A DNA stretch of 64,000 nt from Phialocephala subalpina (GCA_900073065.1 FJOG01000001.1:8312-72311), one strand, 5' to 3'. Positions 1 through 12,033 are shown, numbered from the stretch's first letter. Notes: a model not told the origin generated them from the letters alone. Numbers and translations are program-made.

Positions 1-1390
1 AGGTCCAAACCTCAAGTTTCCTCGGTATTCCATTCGGTATCGATCGAAATAGATGCAGACTGCATCGTACCACCCGAAAGGAAACAGCAAATCACCACCA
101 GCAGATCCTCGGGCCCGCCAAGAACCCTCGGTCCGCTGTAATGAACGCTGACTCAGCATCACCGAATGAACTCTCGCCTCGCGAATTCCTAACTCTGTAA
201 CCATCCGCATCATTAACAGACCAGCCCCGATATCTATGCTAATAGCGCACTGCTATTACCTTTGCATTATCAGGCCGCTTACCATGGCTTTGTTGAGACT
301 ATAGCACTAGGAATTATGGAAATGCCTTATCGCATTTGCACTGCCCCCGACTTCAAAGCAAACACCTTTCTCAATACGGAAATGCTCGGGGAGAAGAAGT
401 ATTCTCCTCTTTTGCTAATGATCCATTCAGCAGGAAGTGGAAACTTCCCGGCTGGTCACTATCACCGTTGATGTCCATTAATCGTGCTGCATCATTATTA
501 TTCTGACCAATGATTGCGTCGAAGCCTGGAGTTGGGACTTTGGTGCGTCCAAAAGGGAAAGCGGAATTGTTGGCCTAGGCAAGGAAATGTCAGTCAAATC
601 TCTTCTTACGAACAGTAAGGTTAGAGGGAATATGGGAGAAAATGCTTACCTTTCTGTAAGAACTGAAAGCCATCACTAATGTTGCTTTCACAAAACTGGA
701 ACAAGAGGCCGCGATCAACAACATATTTAAACTCTTCTTTTTTAATATTGTCGTTACAATCGGAGATACGTATCACTTAAGCGTACGCGTCTATGATGGA
801 GGGTAAGGCGTATTGTAAAAGCAGTGCTGGTTCATTGTTATTCGTCTTGTCAAGCCTAAGAGCTCGAGGCATGCTCTCTTATGGAGAGTATGCTCACGCT
901 AGGCATATAGCCTAAAACACGTGATATCTATTCCAACAAATATATCACTAATAAAACATTTATTAAAATGTAATAAACGCGTTCATAAATTTAATCATTA
1001 TAACAAACTATTTATAACAATTGTATTTAATATTAAATATTGTCTTTTTATCCATCGTTTAATTCAATTCGAGTTCGTTCGTAAACGCACTAAAACATTC
1101 GGTGGCTTTTTCTCTCAAATGTCTATTTTTGTTGTAAGAGGCGCTTATGCACGCCAAAAGCTTTGCGGATTGGCCCCTCAACACCCTCTTGAACTGGAGG
1201 CTTTTCAGCTGCAGCAAGCCAAATGCAGCTACTTTCTGGCCCTCTGCCTAGTAAATGACGCTGGCAATCAAACAATGTCTCAGCTTCCGCAATCTGGTGA
1301 GCTGTCATGATAATCCTGCTAAATCGTCCATTCTGGAGATTGGGCTACAGTCTCGTGCATCTGAACTTCGGCGCGACCTCGAATTGAATC
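1..1390. other. No gene recognised; partly A+T-rich
   Basis: Only short open frames without family resemblance are seen here. Positions 920-1090 are strongly A+T-rich, as in the mutated blocks further on. The first ~45 bases resemble positions 6541-6590 (shared words such as CAAACCTCAAGTTTC, then diverging), so a short diverged repeat may link the two places. Confidence 0.5.
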
Positions 1391-3892
1391 ATGGCATGGC
1401 AAGAAGATGCTTCTTGGTCCCCTCTTCGAGATGACAATTTTCGTGATAGATGGCTGGACTTACGGTATGATGACCGTCGAGGAAGCATCGTTCGTCATAG
1501 GAACGAACAATGGGAGGCCCAAGAAGAACCTCTCGAGATGCGAGACTAGGGAGGGTAACTTGAACACCCCTCCACTTTTCTTGGGTGATACTAATGCAAT
1601 AATAAACACAGACCACATCGATCCCTTCTTCAAGATGAGGGAGATGCATTCGAAAATATACCATCTATTCAAAATTCCCAGGATCCTACTACTTTTACAG
1701 AGTGGAAGTTAACTGGATGGAAAGTGGGCGTCTTGACCTGTGCTACTATCACCGGTGTGGTCTGCCTTCTCAACATCAGCCTGACCGCGTGCGCGGTTCA
1801 CAACCATCATATCGCAGATGGATTATCTTATCTTTATACTGGGAGTTGCACAGACGTCGCGAATATTAGTTTGTGGATACATCTGGCAATTAACGGGATG
1901 AGCACATTGCTAAGTGCAAGTAACTGTGAGTGCTGCGAGTCGACTGAGTCTTGTCGGGATTGAATCCTTTACCAGCTGACGCCATACAAAGATACAATGC
2001 AAGTCATAAGCAGTCCTACTAGAAGAGACGTTGATGCTGCCCACAAGAGATCCAAATGGCTTGAAATTGGAGTACCTAGTATACGAAATCTTTCCAGTCT
2101 CCCATTGGGTAGAGTGTTCATGTGGTTGACACTAGTCCTGAGTTCAGTTCCATTACATCTGATGTAAGTCATCTAGACATCAGTGCATCTCGGCCTCTTT
2201 AAGGCAAAGAAAACTCAATCAAACATCTTGGTGAATCGAGACTAAATTATTTAGGTATAATACGGCCGTATTTTCAACCTTGTCGGCGAACAATTACAAC
2301 TATATCGTTACCACTGAAAATTTCTCCAACTCCGCTCCAGTCTACAACAGCACGGCATTTGGAGTGAGTTCTGAGATAATCAACATCATGAACGAAACAG
2401 CAGCAAATCTTTCACTGGTGAGATACGAGCCTATAGACTGCCGAGTCGCTTATAATTCGGTATTCGTAAGTAAACATCAGAACGTCTTACTAGTCACCTT
2501 AGACAACAACACATCCAACGTCTTAGCGGGAGAATTTGCAGGCGTACGCGGCTCTGATGGCTCTATCAATACACCTTTCACATGAATATGTAGTGACGGT
2601 TACAATGGAACGTCGTGGTCACCCAAATCCGGTTACCCAACATGCAACACGTCAATAGCTACAAACGTTACGAAAACAAATAGCTGGCAACTATTCAATC
2701 AGAGCATCAGCTATTGTATGGCAGAGGATTCTGTGGAGCATTGCAGTCTGAACTTCAGCTTGTCAATCATGATCGTTGTTATTTCAGCAAACGTGTTGAA
2801 ATTTGTGGTCATGCTCTTAACAGTATGGAAGTTGAGCAACCGGCCTTTGGTGACTATCGGAGACGCCATTGCCTCTTTTCTCGAAACCTCGGATCTCACT
2901 ACAGCAAATCAATGCCTGAGTTCGAAGGGGGATATAATGAGTGGTGATTGGCCGAGCCAGGGACTGAAGATGTGGACACCCAAGCGACAGTTCTGGTTGA
3001 AAGCAGCAAGTGGCAAGCGCTGGCATACTTGCAATCTATTGTACGTTACGTCTCGATGTACCAAGTTCCCATCTGACATGATCCAGGTGTATAGCTTGTG
3101 TCTTAGTTGGCATCGGTATGCCATTTCGAGTCTCAATGCCGTTGGGACTTTCAACCTGAAGACAATTTACGAGCTTGGCTATGGAACTGTCAATCCGAAA
3201 TCATTGACTAATAGGACGTGCCCAGGACTTATAAACACGGTCATAGTCGCCAATTTACCTCAGGCAATCTTGTCTTTCCTCTACATGACTTACAATGGCT
3301 TGTTCTCATGTGTTGTTGGTGCTGACGAATGGAGTCGCTTTGCACACTCCCGTAAACCTTTGCGGGTGACATTTCCTAAGGCCAACAACGTTCGACATAT
3401 TATCTTTCTCTTCCGTACAGTTATGCCATAGTAAGTTTAGTCTCTCTTGCTCCTTAAATTAGCTAACGCAATCAGCCACTTCTCGTCATCTCCGGTGTTC
3501 TCCATTGGCTCATGTCGCAATCAATATTTCTGGCTCTAGTCAATGTTTACGACGATTTCGGCGCGTATAGCGAGGACTCCTCAGTGGATACGATTAGGTT
3601 CTCCTGCATCGCCATCTTGACTTGCATTATTGTCGGGACAATTGCTATTTTTGGAGGTTTCATCAACGGCTTTTGACGCTACCCTATTGGCATGCCGGTC
3701 GTTGGAAGTTGCAGCGCGGCAATCAGTGCTGCTTGCCATCCACCCAAAAATGATCTCTCTGCATACCTCCAGCCTGTGAAGTGGGGAGTTGTTGAGCAAA
3801 GCGAAGGCGCTGGGGACGTTGGACATTACACTTTCACAAGCCGTGAAGTTACGCACCGGTTAACGAACTCTTGTACGCTGGTCAGAATTTGA
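1391..3892 (+). pseudogene. DUF6536-family membrane protein, pseudogene
   Basis: The predicted protein matches the fungal DUF6536 pattern: an N-terminal segment WKLTGWKVGVLTCATITGVV (first membrane helix), a STLLSASN...TMQVISSPTRRDVD stretch, WLEIGVPSIRNL, a second helix ending LSSVPLHL, then YNTAVFSTLSANNYNYIV, and near the end GSCSAAISAACHPP. Its biochemical role is unknown. Introns fit at 1555-1611, 1926-1991, 2164-2254 and 3431-3475. Four lesions break it: in-frame TAG at 1547, TGA at 2583 (expected Trp), TGA at 3674 (expected Arg), and a one-base frame change near 3396-3400, just before the segment reading YLSLPYSYAIPLLV in the shifted frame. The stops are all C-to-T or G-to-A type, which suggests RIP. 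The start at 1391 gives a sensible hydrophilic N-terminus. The family call is fairly sure, and so is the pseudogene status unless the assembly is wrong at several sites. Confidence 0.85.
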
Positions 3893-4262
3893 AGGAAGAT
3901 TGAGGGAACGTCTGTCGAATCTCCAGAACTCCTAGTCAGCCATTGGTGTGTTTATTAGGTGCACTTGTTCATCGAAGGATAAGGAAAATATCGAGCAAGT
4001 CCGACTGCGACTAGAAGGCGAGTTTTATCATGTTATATCATTTATATTTCAACAAAGTAAAGCGTGCTTTAATAACTAGCTTTGAAAGAGCAAGCTGGGA
4101 ATCGACACGTAAGACATCAATAATAAACACTCTTCTACCTCTCTAAATGGCGGGTTTCTTTTTCATTTTTGGGACCACACTTACGGACGATACGAGCTGA
4201 GAGCGGGCATAATTCGTCGCCTCGATGTCACCTCGAGTCTACTTCACACGGGCTGATTCACA
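3893..4262. other. Intergenic, nothing recognised
   Basis: Downstream flank of the DUF6536 relic. No supported coding frame, RNA gene or repeat is seen. Confidence 0.5.
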
Positions 4263-4955
4263 AAAGGATTAGCGAGTAGTGGTCACACCAGATAGAGAGA
4301 CATGCAGCGGCGATGCCGCGTTATGGGCGAGTTGACCGGCAAGGGGTCATGACAGTAGAGAGCCGAGAATTCGAGCAATATTACGCTGAGTTCTGCGTCA
4401 GCAAATTCACGCAATCACGGCAAGGCAGGTTTATTTCAACAGCGAGTTCCATTGATCCATTAACAAGGTCTAGAAGTGGTACACCATCCAGCGGCGACAT
4501 CGCGTTACGGGAGGAGTCACATCAGAGAGACACAAATTAATGCTATCAAGTTTAACTTTTCCTTTTTTGAATTCTGCATTGATTTCAGGACCTGGCTCTG
4601 CATGAAAGTTTCTAGCTCACGGACATAGCACAAATTCTGCAGAGCCTTGCTGGAGCCTTGCTGGAACCTTCCTAGAGTCTTAGTGAGGACAGAGGAGCTG
4701 AGATTTGCGTAATACGACTCCCTGGCAGCATGCCCTGCCCTACATGATCTTGACACGGCACGCATGGCAGTGCTAACGAGAGCCGCTACGGAGACGATAC
4801 CGCCGCGTGATACTCTTTGCCACCTTGCCACATATATCAACCGTATTCTCGGCTCCTTATTGCCATAATCATTTCCCGGCTAGCTCTTTCTCCCTAACGC
4901 GGCATCGCCGCTAAATGTCTCTTTACCTCGTGTAACTATTACTCTAATAATCCTC
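4263..4955. mobile_element. Non-autonomous element with terminal inverted repeats
   Basis: The left end (about 4263-4324) and right end (about 4895-4955) are inverted copies of each other. Both contain AGCGGCGATGCCGCGTTA (right end read on the minus strand), preceded by GAGACAT and a GTAGTGGTCACAC / GTAATAGTTACAC block that differs mainly by transitions. A third, partial copy in the left orientation lies at about 4471-4512, and another fragment (GGCATCGCCGCTA) lies outside at about 5057. No transposase frame is present. The size (~690 bp) and TIRs suit a MITE-like or deleted DNA transposon. I could not identify target-site duplications or the superfamily. Confidence 0.6.
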
Positions 4956-5660
4956 TGATCTTTTTGCTAGCATAGTTCGAGTGTTTATATCGATATAATT
5001 TAGCTGTACATTAATCTCTTAAAGATACTGAACCTTGGTGACTCCTCCTTGATATGGCATCGCCGCTATATAAATCCCACGACGGTTAGTAGGCATAATA
5101 GCCTCTAACCGCCGAGATAAGTCTGCCTTTTCTTCTCCAAATAATCCTAGAGCCTTAAAGATTAACCTTGGTATAAACCATATTCATGATATAACTCCGT
5201 ATATATCTTATAATTATTAAGAAGCATACTAGCTGCGGTAATATACCAAATTGTATAAAGCTATAGAATACCTCGCCTAGTGGAAGCATCAAAGTTCCCT
5301 TGCTTAGTATAACTTCGTCGCTGGAAAGCCATTTAGTAGCCATATGTTCGAATATAATAATGTTGAATAGGTGATGTTCGGTAAATTGTAAGGCTGAAGT
5401 CACTTGAATGCACGTGCTCTTTGGCGAGAGGGGGAGAGGGGTCCAAAGTCAGCTCCGCTATAAACCTTGTAAGGGAGCAAGAACGGTCTCCCGGGAAAAC
5501 CTCGGTAAGGAAGCTGTAGCCGGAGTACGCAGAGGGCCAAAACGGGTTCTACATGATCGTGCGCAGGTTGACTCAGGGGGCGCTCAGGATGCTCAGGCCC
5601 GGCTCAGGGATACTCACCCTGAGCCCAGGCAAAAAAAAAAAAGGCCAGCAGCCGCTTTAT
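4956..5660. other. Intergenic with element fragment and short GC-rich repeats
   Basis: Contains the stray TIR fragment near 5057 and, at about 5570-5630, several GCTCAGG words in a row followed by a run of A. No coding sequence is supported. Confidence 0.45.
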
Positions 5661-6420
5661 GACCGTCAATTGATAAGTCCGTACTAGCTCATGAATTCAT
5701 ATGCATATCTAACAGATATCATAACCCCTCATAAGCTATCACATAATTCATAAACGAGTTTTAATCAGTTGAAATAAGAATAACGATAATTAATTGTTTA
5801 AATAAATCGACGGGAGGGAGGCTCTCCTATCTCCCAGCCCCCTTATTTACCTCGTTCCTAGCCCCCTTTTTTTGTCGAATTTCTTGATATTTCGTTTAAA
5901 CTCTCACTATACGATGTTTTAGATTTTCCGTAAAGATATACTCTTATATCTCAAAAAAGCTATTATAAGCGCGCTCGAGATCAAAATAATTTATAGTATC
6001 CAACTTATTTTTTAAAGTATAAATCATATAATTATTCTTTATATAAATTCATAAACTAATATAATGGCTTACGAATTTGCATAAGAAACTATAGTTTGTA
6101 TATAGGAATTCACAAATTCTTATATAAACTTATTAATTCTTATGTAAATTTATAAATTACTATATAGATTTATAAGTTTTAATAAGAGTTAATGAGTTCA
6201 TATAGAATTCTATAAAATCGCCAGATTCTGATGAAATTGGGTATATAGCTCATGAATTATTACGTATTTCAGAATCGCCAACTGATCTGATGAATTAGTA
6301 AGGCTGATGAATTGACGGTCACAGCTCACGTCTAACGACCAAAACGAAATCAGCGAAAGAAAAAACTCGTCTAAAACTATATAAGATGTAAACACAAATA
6401 CAGAAAGCCGACGACATAAG
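5661..6420. repeat. A+T-rich block with degenerate ~20-bp tandem repeat
   Basis: Very A+T-rich, with no coding sense. From about 6030 to 6215, units like TATATAAATTTATAAATTCT recur every ~20-22 bases with substitutions (for example at 6120, 6141, 6162 and 6183), so this is a decayed minisatellite. The composition is what repeated RIP would leave. Confidence 0.6.
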
Positions 6421-6823
6421 TTTTACATTCCTTAAAGCAAAGATAAATACTAGTAAATCGAGACGAAGTACAAGTGAAGTGGAGGGTAAAGGGAAAACAT
6501 TAATGCGACCGAACTCTCAGCAAACGAAACCCCTCAGAAAATGGAGGTTCAAACCTCAAGTTTCTGCAGTCTTTCCTTCGATGTCGATCAGCATATGCGC
6601 AAACGGCGTCGATCCAGACCTTGTCCACGAGGGAAGACCGAAGGCAGTCCAAAGCAGCAGCCAGGTTCTTCTCAACGGTAACGGGCAGGCTTCCTCACAT
6701 ATAACTGATTGCTATGTAGTCGCCCTATATAAACCTAGTAATAGTGCGGAACACGTTTGAAGATGTTGACCTTAGTTCAAACTCAAACTACTCGCACTAA
6801 GCGTGGTCAACTTAGTTCCTGCT
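6421..6823. other. Intergenic, weak open frame only
   Basis: One 93-codon frame at 6479-6760 has no recognisable family. The words shared with window positions 1-45 fall inside it. I do not support it as a gene. Confidence 0.4.
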
Positions 6824-7063
6824 CTATTGCGCAGGGCGTTCGGTACGAAATGTTGTATATTCTGGCTTGAAGTCGTCCAAAGATACGTGCTCAAGTGTAA
6901 GGCGCAAGGGACCGAGACCTAGACCCAGAATGCGATCTAGGCGACTGCTCAAGTCGTCGGGTGTCGAGGGAGGCTCGAAGGATAAAACTCGAATCTCGTT
7001 GCGAGAAGCGTCGAGAGGCTTGTACTGAATGCGTTGCAAGGGAGAGCCCGAGGCTGGATCCAT
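6824..7063 (-). pseudogene. HET-domain protein, N-terminal fragment
   Basis: Reading down the minus strand from the ATG at 7063, the frame opens like many HET (heterokaryon incompatibility) proteins: YKPLDASRNEIRVLSFEP, a spacer, then LRLTLEHVSLDDFKPEYTTF. In intact members this leads straight into the ALSYxWG core motif. Here the frame runs on only about ten unrelated residues and stops at 6824, and no HET core follows downstream. It is therefore a 5' gene fragment, probably cut by deletion or insertion. An overlapping 132-codon frame in the same strand (6949-7347) is a shadow. Confidence 0.6.
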
Positions 7064-7595
7064 ATTTTATTCGTTGATATCGGTGAGGGTTTGGAACAAT
7101 CTGATAGAAGTAAACATTTCAAACACCATGGAAATAAAATGTGGTTGGGATTAGTAAAGACCACGTCGATTCGTCCGACTGGGATGGGCAGTGCCAATGC
7201 CTGGCGTGCCTGCTGTGCGACACCACCGACTAGAGGATTGGCTGTAACCGTGCGTTGATACCCAACAGGATGTACTGTATCTCCTTCAATGCCAAGCGAC
7301 AAATAGAGTTGGTCGGTTCGGTAGGGCCATTTGCGAAGTCCTTCCACAGGTGATATCCAGCACGTGACATCACGTTTTATTTGTCAGCCAGTTCGAAGCT
7401 CCTTCCATAAGAGGACTTTTTACGTAGATTTAGAAGAATCAACTCCGTTTACACCCTTCGAAATCACACACAGGCCTGCTGCAATTGGGGAAAATGGGTT
7501 GCATATGTGAGATATGGGCACCCTGACCGTGGCACCATGCTGACAATGAGCAGAAGCTTTTACATGGGTCTCGGGCATTTACGGCGCAATATAGA
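7064..7595. other. Intergenic, nothing recognised
   Basis: Lies between the HET fragment and the DUF3292 relic, which point away from each other. No supported frame. Confidence 0.4.
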
Positions 7596-8883
7596 GACGA
7601 TTTCGAAGAGCTCCCTTTGATCTTGATAGCCTTCGCAAGCATATTGAGCGACTCATCATAGTCAGCGCGCCTCTGCAGACATTGGTATTGGAGATACGGC
7701 GCTTATACCGATGGGAGAATCCTTGGAAGACCGGTCGGATTATGGCGTTATATTTCTCTCTTTGGTATATATCACATATCACGACTTTCGTTGTAAGATG
7801 CAGCCTCTCTTGTATGCAACCTCAACTGATTTTCCAAAGTACGGATGCATTTTGTATGCCGCCATCATGAACTTCTACTATCCACGATCCGTCGAGGCGT
7901 TGCGGGCAGGTGAGCAACTGCCCTCAAGATTGGCGAACTCATGGAAAAACATGGGAATGATGATTGGTTGGGCCCACTCATGGCAGAACTTGGTCCTTTC
8001 ATCCAAGTCCAGGTCGCAGATCTTGCATCTTTCCTCGAATCCGCTTACAACTTTTACCATTTTCGGTATCCACCGGCCACCTTCGCAACACTCGGTCTCA
8101 TCAGCTCGCTATGCCTGCTCAGCGCCCTGACAGATTCGAGATTTGCTCTGAGGCTATTCGGGTTCGTGTTCGGCCTCATCTTCTTCATCTGCTGGCCAAT
8201 TTCGTCCTTGTACCCGCGCTATCGTCTCATTGTTTCTCTGTTCAAATTGGCGTTGTGGGAGGTTCCCAACCACCCAGAGTCGTGCTTCCAGTATCTCCCA
8301 GAGCGCGCTACGGTTGTGAAGCAGGCAATCATGCGGCATGAATCAGACAGCAACTATGTTCGTACTGGGTTAAGATGCTCCTGCAGAGGTGGAAGACAGC
8401 GACGCAGACTCGTTCCATTCCTCGAGAAGCATGGTCGCAGATAATCAGCGAGACATCCTAAGCTTCGGCTGTACATACTTCCACATCCCAGGTCGCCTTA
8501 TCATATCTATCCATGGCCTGCGTTTCGTCGCTGCTGCTATCAGCAGGGCCCTCCCACACGAAAGCTTCGACAAACCATACTCCGAGCTAGTCGAGATGTC
8601 GAAGCGACAAACCAGGTCATCGGTTCTCAGCCCCTTGGCGAAAGTAACTACCGGAACGGACAAACTCGAGATAAGGTTTAGGGGCCGAGAAGGAGGAGCT
8701 GGGGTGTATGGGATGGGCGAGCAAAAGAGCGCGGAAATTGTGCTGCTCGAGAATATGCGTGGGAGAGGCAAAGCTTTTAATTCTATCGTCGCTTTCAGTG
8801 GGGTGAGGTGGCAGCATTTGCAACAGCGGCCGAGTGAGACGAGGCCTGAGGAGAGGAAAGGCGACAGTCTGACTGACAGATAA
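7596..8883 (+). pseudogene. DUF3292-family membrane protein, degraded
   Basis: Segments typical of DUF3292 proteins (fungal membrane proteins with a C-terminal GRAM-like region) appear in order but in different frames: DDFEELP then DLDSLRKHIERL, RRLYRWENPWKTGR and a hydrophobic stretch (7640-7790), ASFLESAYNFYHFRYPPATF with two further hydrophobic helices and FFICWPISSLYPRYR (7941-8340), and a C-terminal block DILSFGCTYFHIPGRLIISI ... VLSPLAKVTTGTDKLEIRF ... GRGKAFNSIVAFSGVRWQHL (8389-8883). One base is missing near 7611. The last two blocks are joined only by a 29-bp gap that is too short for a normal intron, and the usual long linker is absent. I read this as a shrunken, frame-broken copy. 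The DUF3292 call is good; the exact exon structure is not resolved. Confidence 0.65.
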
Positions 8884-10163
8884 GATTGCGACACCCGTCG
8901 GCCGACATCTGGATTACGAAGGTATCGGAGTCACCCGAAGTCAAACATCAGCACTAGGACGAGGCAGGATCCACTCTTTCATCATTCATCAAAGGTGCAT
9001 CACGCCAATATAGCCAAGTCACTTCCCTTTTCTCTGATATCGAGACGGAAGGTACCTCCGCACGCGCGTCGTGACCCAAAGGACATGCATTCCGTCGGCC
9101 GAAACCATGAACACCTGCCCTCCCAGCCGGGTGAAACATTACGCAGAGTAGAGGTCAGGGGAGGAGAGGGGAAGGATCGTGCACGGACGACGGGTTGTCA
9201 GTCAAATCAATGATAGTTCGCAGATCGGTTATAAGGTTTACCGTGCCTTATACGGAGTATTGCAGGATCGGAGAATTGGATTGAGATTTCGTGTTACATT
9301 TGTTTGAGATTTGCACTGCTTTGGAGTTTCTTCGCATGGAAAACTTTAGGATGTCAGCTTCTTGGTCATTCTTCATCACTGGCACAAAATGTGTTTTCAA
9401 TGTTTATACTGTAGTCCTGAATGTGTTCAAGCTGATCACCAGAACCTCTCCTGCAGATTCGTGCTTGACCAGCGCTGCTTTCGCCAATCGGAGAAGCTTT
9501 GTATATTGCAGCAGATCTGGGCTCCTCCCCGCAATCTAGACCCCGCCATTGCCTGCCAATTGAGCGGCCCGGCTCCGCAAGGTACACACCGCGAAGCCCA
9601 GACCAGGTTCAGGATTTGTGTGTATCAGTTCCTTTCACAGCCATTTCTCTTGTGTAAAAGTCGGCGATTGGTGCGATTATAGGCTTCGGTCCCGTTCATG
9701 CAGGTCAGTTTCGCGTATGACATAAAGGTCAGTGCGCCGTACTTCATCCGCCTCCTTCCCTCGTTTGCACAGTGAGGGACGGTTTGTAGCTTCATCCTGT
9801 CAGCAGTTCTGCAGTTGAAACTTGGTTGACACCTTCTGTGCACGCTGTCAGATGCCGCGCTTGGACCATCGTATGGACCTTGACCGACCTCTATTGGTAG
9901 AAATTGGAAACGGCACATCACCATCTGAGATTGTGGAAACCTTCAATGTTGGGTGAGGTAGATAGCCCTATCTGCATCCAGGATCGCCATGCGAGGGTTG
10001 CCTGCCTGCCCTTGCCTTCTGCGGGGGGCATCTGGGGATATGATCGAGGAATGGCCTCAGCTTTCAAGAGGGTACATATCTACAGATGAGGTACCTGCGT
10101 GCCCACCCGCATTTGGATTTGTAAAAGGATCTCTTGATCCAAACTTTCTGCTGAAGTGGTAAC
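8884..10163. other. Intergenic, nothing recognised
   Basis: Nearly 1.3 kb of ordinary base composition upstream of the CFEM-receptor gene. Short frames on both strands show no family features. It probably includes that gene's promoter, but I can point to no specific site. Confidence 0.45.
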
Positions 10164-12033
10164 ATGCCTCGTTTTCGGCATTGGATGCTGCTTGCTTGTA
10201 CCACCCTACCATTCTCGTATGCTCAAAGTGCTGACAATGTCACTTCGAATGTTACCCTTTTCTCTATGTTAGCAACGCTACCAACATGTATTGTAAGCAA
10301 TCTATTCACACAATTTAGCCATCAATTGCTTACACCGGTAGACAACATGCACCTTAACACAGCTGGAGTCAGCAAACTGCCAGCTAGTAGACATCAGAAG
10401 TTGCATGTGCACCAACAACACCATGCAACGAAATCTGGCAATATGCATCATGGGCGGCTGCAATGTCACCGAACAAGCGCGTATGCTTCTTCCACACCCT
10501 CATTCTTCCTGACCCATGAGCTGACATATTTAGTGGCCACGACCGTCGCGCAGGACGACATCTGCGAAGGGATTCCGACGCCGTCGCGCAGTTGGGAAAT
10601 TATCCAGTGTGTGGCTGTCATATCTGCGATCACGTTCCCGATCATTGCGTTGAGATTTCTATCGCGGTATTTGATTTCGAAGAGGCTGTGGTGGGACGAT
10701 TGGATGATTGTTCTTTGCGCTGTGGGTACCTCTTCTCGAGAGAAGAATGCTCAATCTGACTTTGTCCCTCAGGTTCTCTTGGTGCCAATGGCTGTGATTC
10801 CAATCTTGAGTAAGTCCAGATAGGGCTACGCGGAGGAAGTGTACTGATGTCCGTATCAGATGCAACAAGAGGATTTGGAAAGCACTTCTACAACATCCCT
10901 CCCCAAAACATAACCTCCCTCCGCGAAGTAAGCCATCACTTCCTCCACACTCTCCTTCCAATCTAACGCCTCGCAGCTATACTACGTCTCTCAAATCTTC
11001 TATACCCTCGTCCACCCAATTGCTAAAGTCTCAATCCTCCTCCTCTACCTCCGGATCTTCCCAAACAAGACCTTCCAACTCATTACTCGATTTTGTATCG
11101 GCTTCATGGCGATACATATTCTGGTATTTTTCTTCGTAGTGGTATTTCAATGCGTGCCGGTGAAAAGTATTTGGGATACGAGCATCAAGGGGAAGTGCCT
11201 CAACCTCAACGTTGTCATATATACGGGCTCTGCTGTCAGTATTGTCGAAGATGTGGTCATAATACTCCTCCCAATTCCGCAGTTGATGGCGTTGAATTTT
11301 ACGGGTAGGAAGAAGTGGGCGTTGGGTTTTATGTTTAGTTTGGGGAGTTTGTGTGTTTCCTCCTCCCTTCCCCAACCTCACTTCATACTAACATGATCTC
11401 AGTGCGTGCATAACAAGTATGGTACGACTAAAATACATTGTCGAGTTCAACCGCTCTATCGACCTAACCTGTACGTTCCTTCCCCTCTTCCCCCTTCCTC
11501 TTTTCCGGGATCAAGTTAACAAAATAAAAGGGGACGACGTAGATCTAACCCTCTGGTCAATCATCGAAGTCTATGTTGCAGTAATATGCTCCTGCCTCAT
11601 CTCCCTCCGCCCCCTAATAATGAAATACATCCCCGAACTCCTCTCCACAACAAACCTCTTCCGAACCCCAACCCTCACCTCCACGCCCCCTTCAACCCGT
11701 CGAAGAATGTCTTGGTGGCCTCGAATGACCGTCCAACTACCTTGGGACAACGGAGCCGTTTTTGGAGGAGAGAGCTTGAGGGGTTGGGAAGATAACCTGG
11801 ATAAGCCGTTACCGAGGTTGCCGATGGTTGGCCCGATTAGGAAGACGACGGAGATGCATGTTGTTAGTATGAGGGTAGAGGAGATTGAGGGAGACGAGAT
11901 GAAGGGGGGAGAGATGATTGGGGCGTCGAAGGTGACGGAGCCAGAGAGGACGTGGAGTATAGAGCTTGGGCTGGGGTCGCCGAGGCCGTCGAAAACGTCG
12001 ATGAGTCCCAAGTCTCCTATTCCTTGGGTTTAG
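10164..12033 (+). CDS. CFEM-domain Pth11-type membrane receptor
   Basis: Eight exons join cleanly: 10164-10292, 10363-10480, 10534-10721, 10773-10809, 10860-10927, 10977-11350, 11403-11470 and 11531-12033, giving about 494 residues. A signal peptide (ends ...PFSYAQ) is followed by a CFEM-like cysteine region (LPTC, ANCQLVDIRSCMC, AICIMGGCNVTEQA; seven cysteines visible where eight are usual). Then come seven hydrophobic helices of the fungal rhodopsin-like fold with its hallmarks WWDDWM, YYVSQIFYTL and KVSILLLYLRIFP. The acidic, Ser-rich cytoplasmic tail is ~150 residues. Such proteins are Pth11-like GPCR candidates that sense surface cues in plant-interacting fungi. The first intron (10293-10362) is the least certain and may hide the missing cysteine. 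No lesion is seen. The ligand is unknown. Confidence 0.88.

Noticed and set aside
921..1310. 129-codon open frame in the left flank
   Set aside because: Starts inside A+T-rich DNA, overlaps a frame on the other strand, and has no domain, signal or splice context.
6949..7347. 132-codon minus-strand frame overlapping the HET fragment
   Set aside because: It reads the HET N-terminal sequence in a wrong frame; low-quality composition and no family features.
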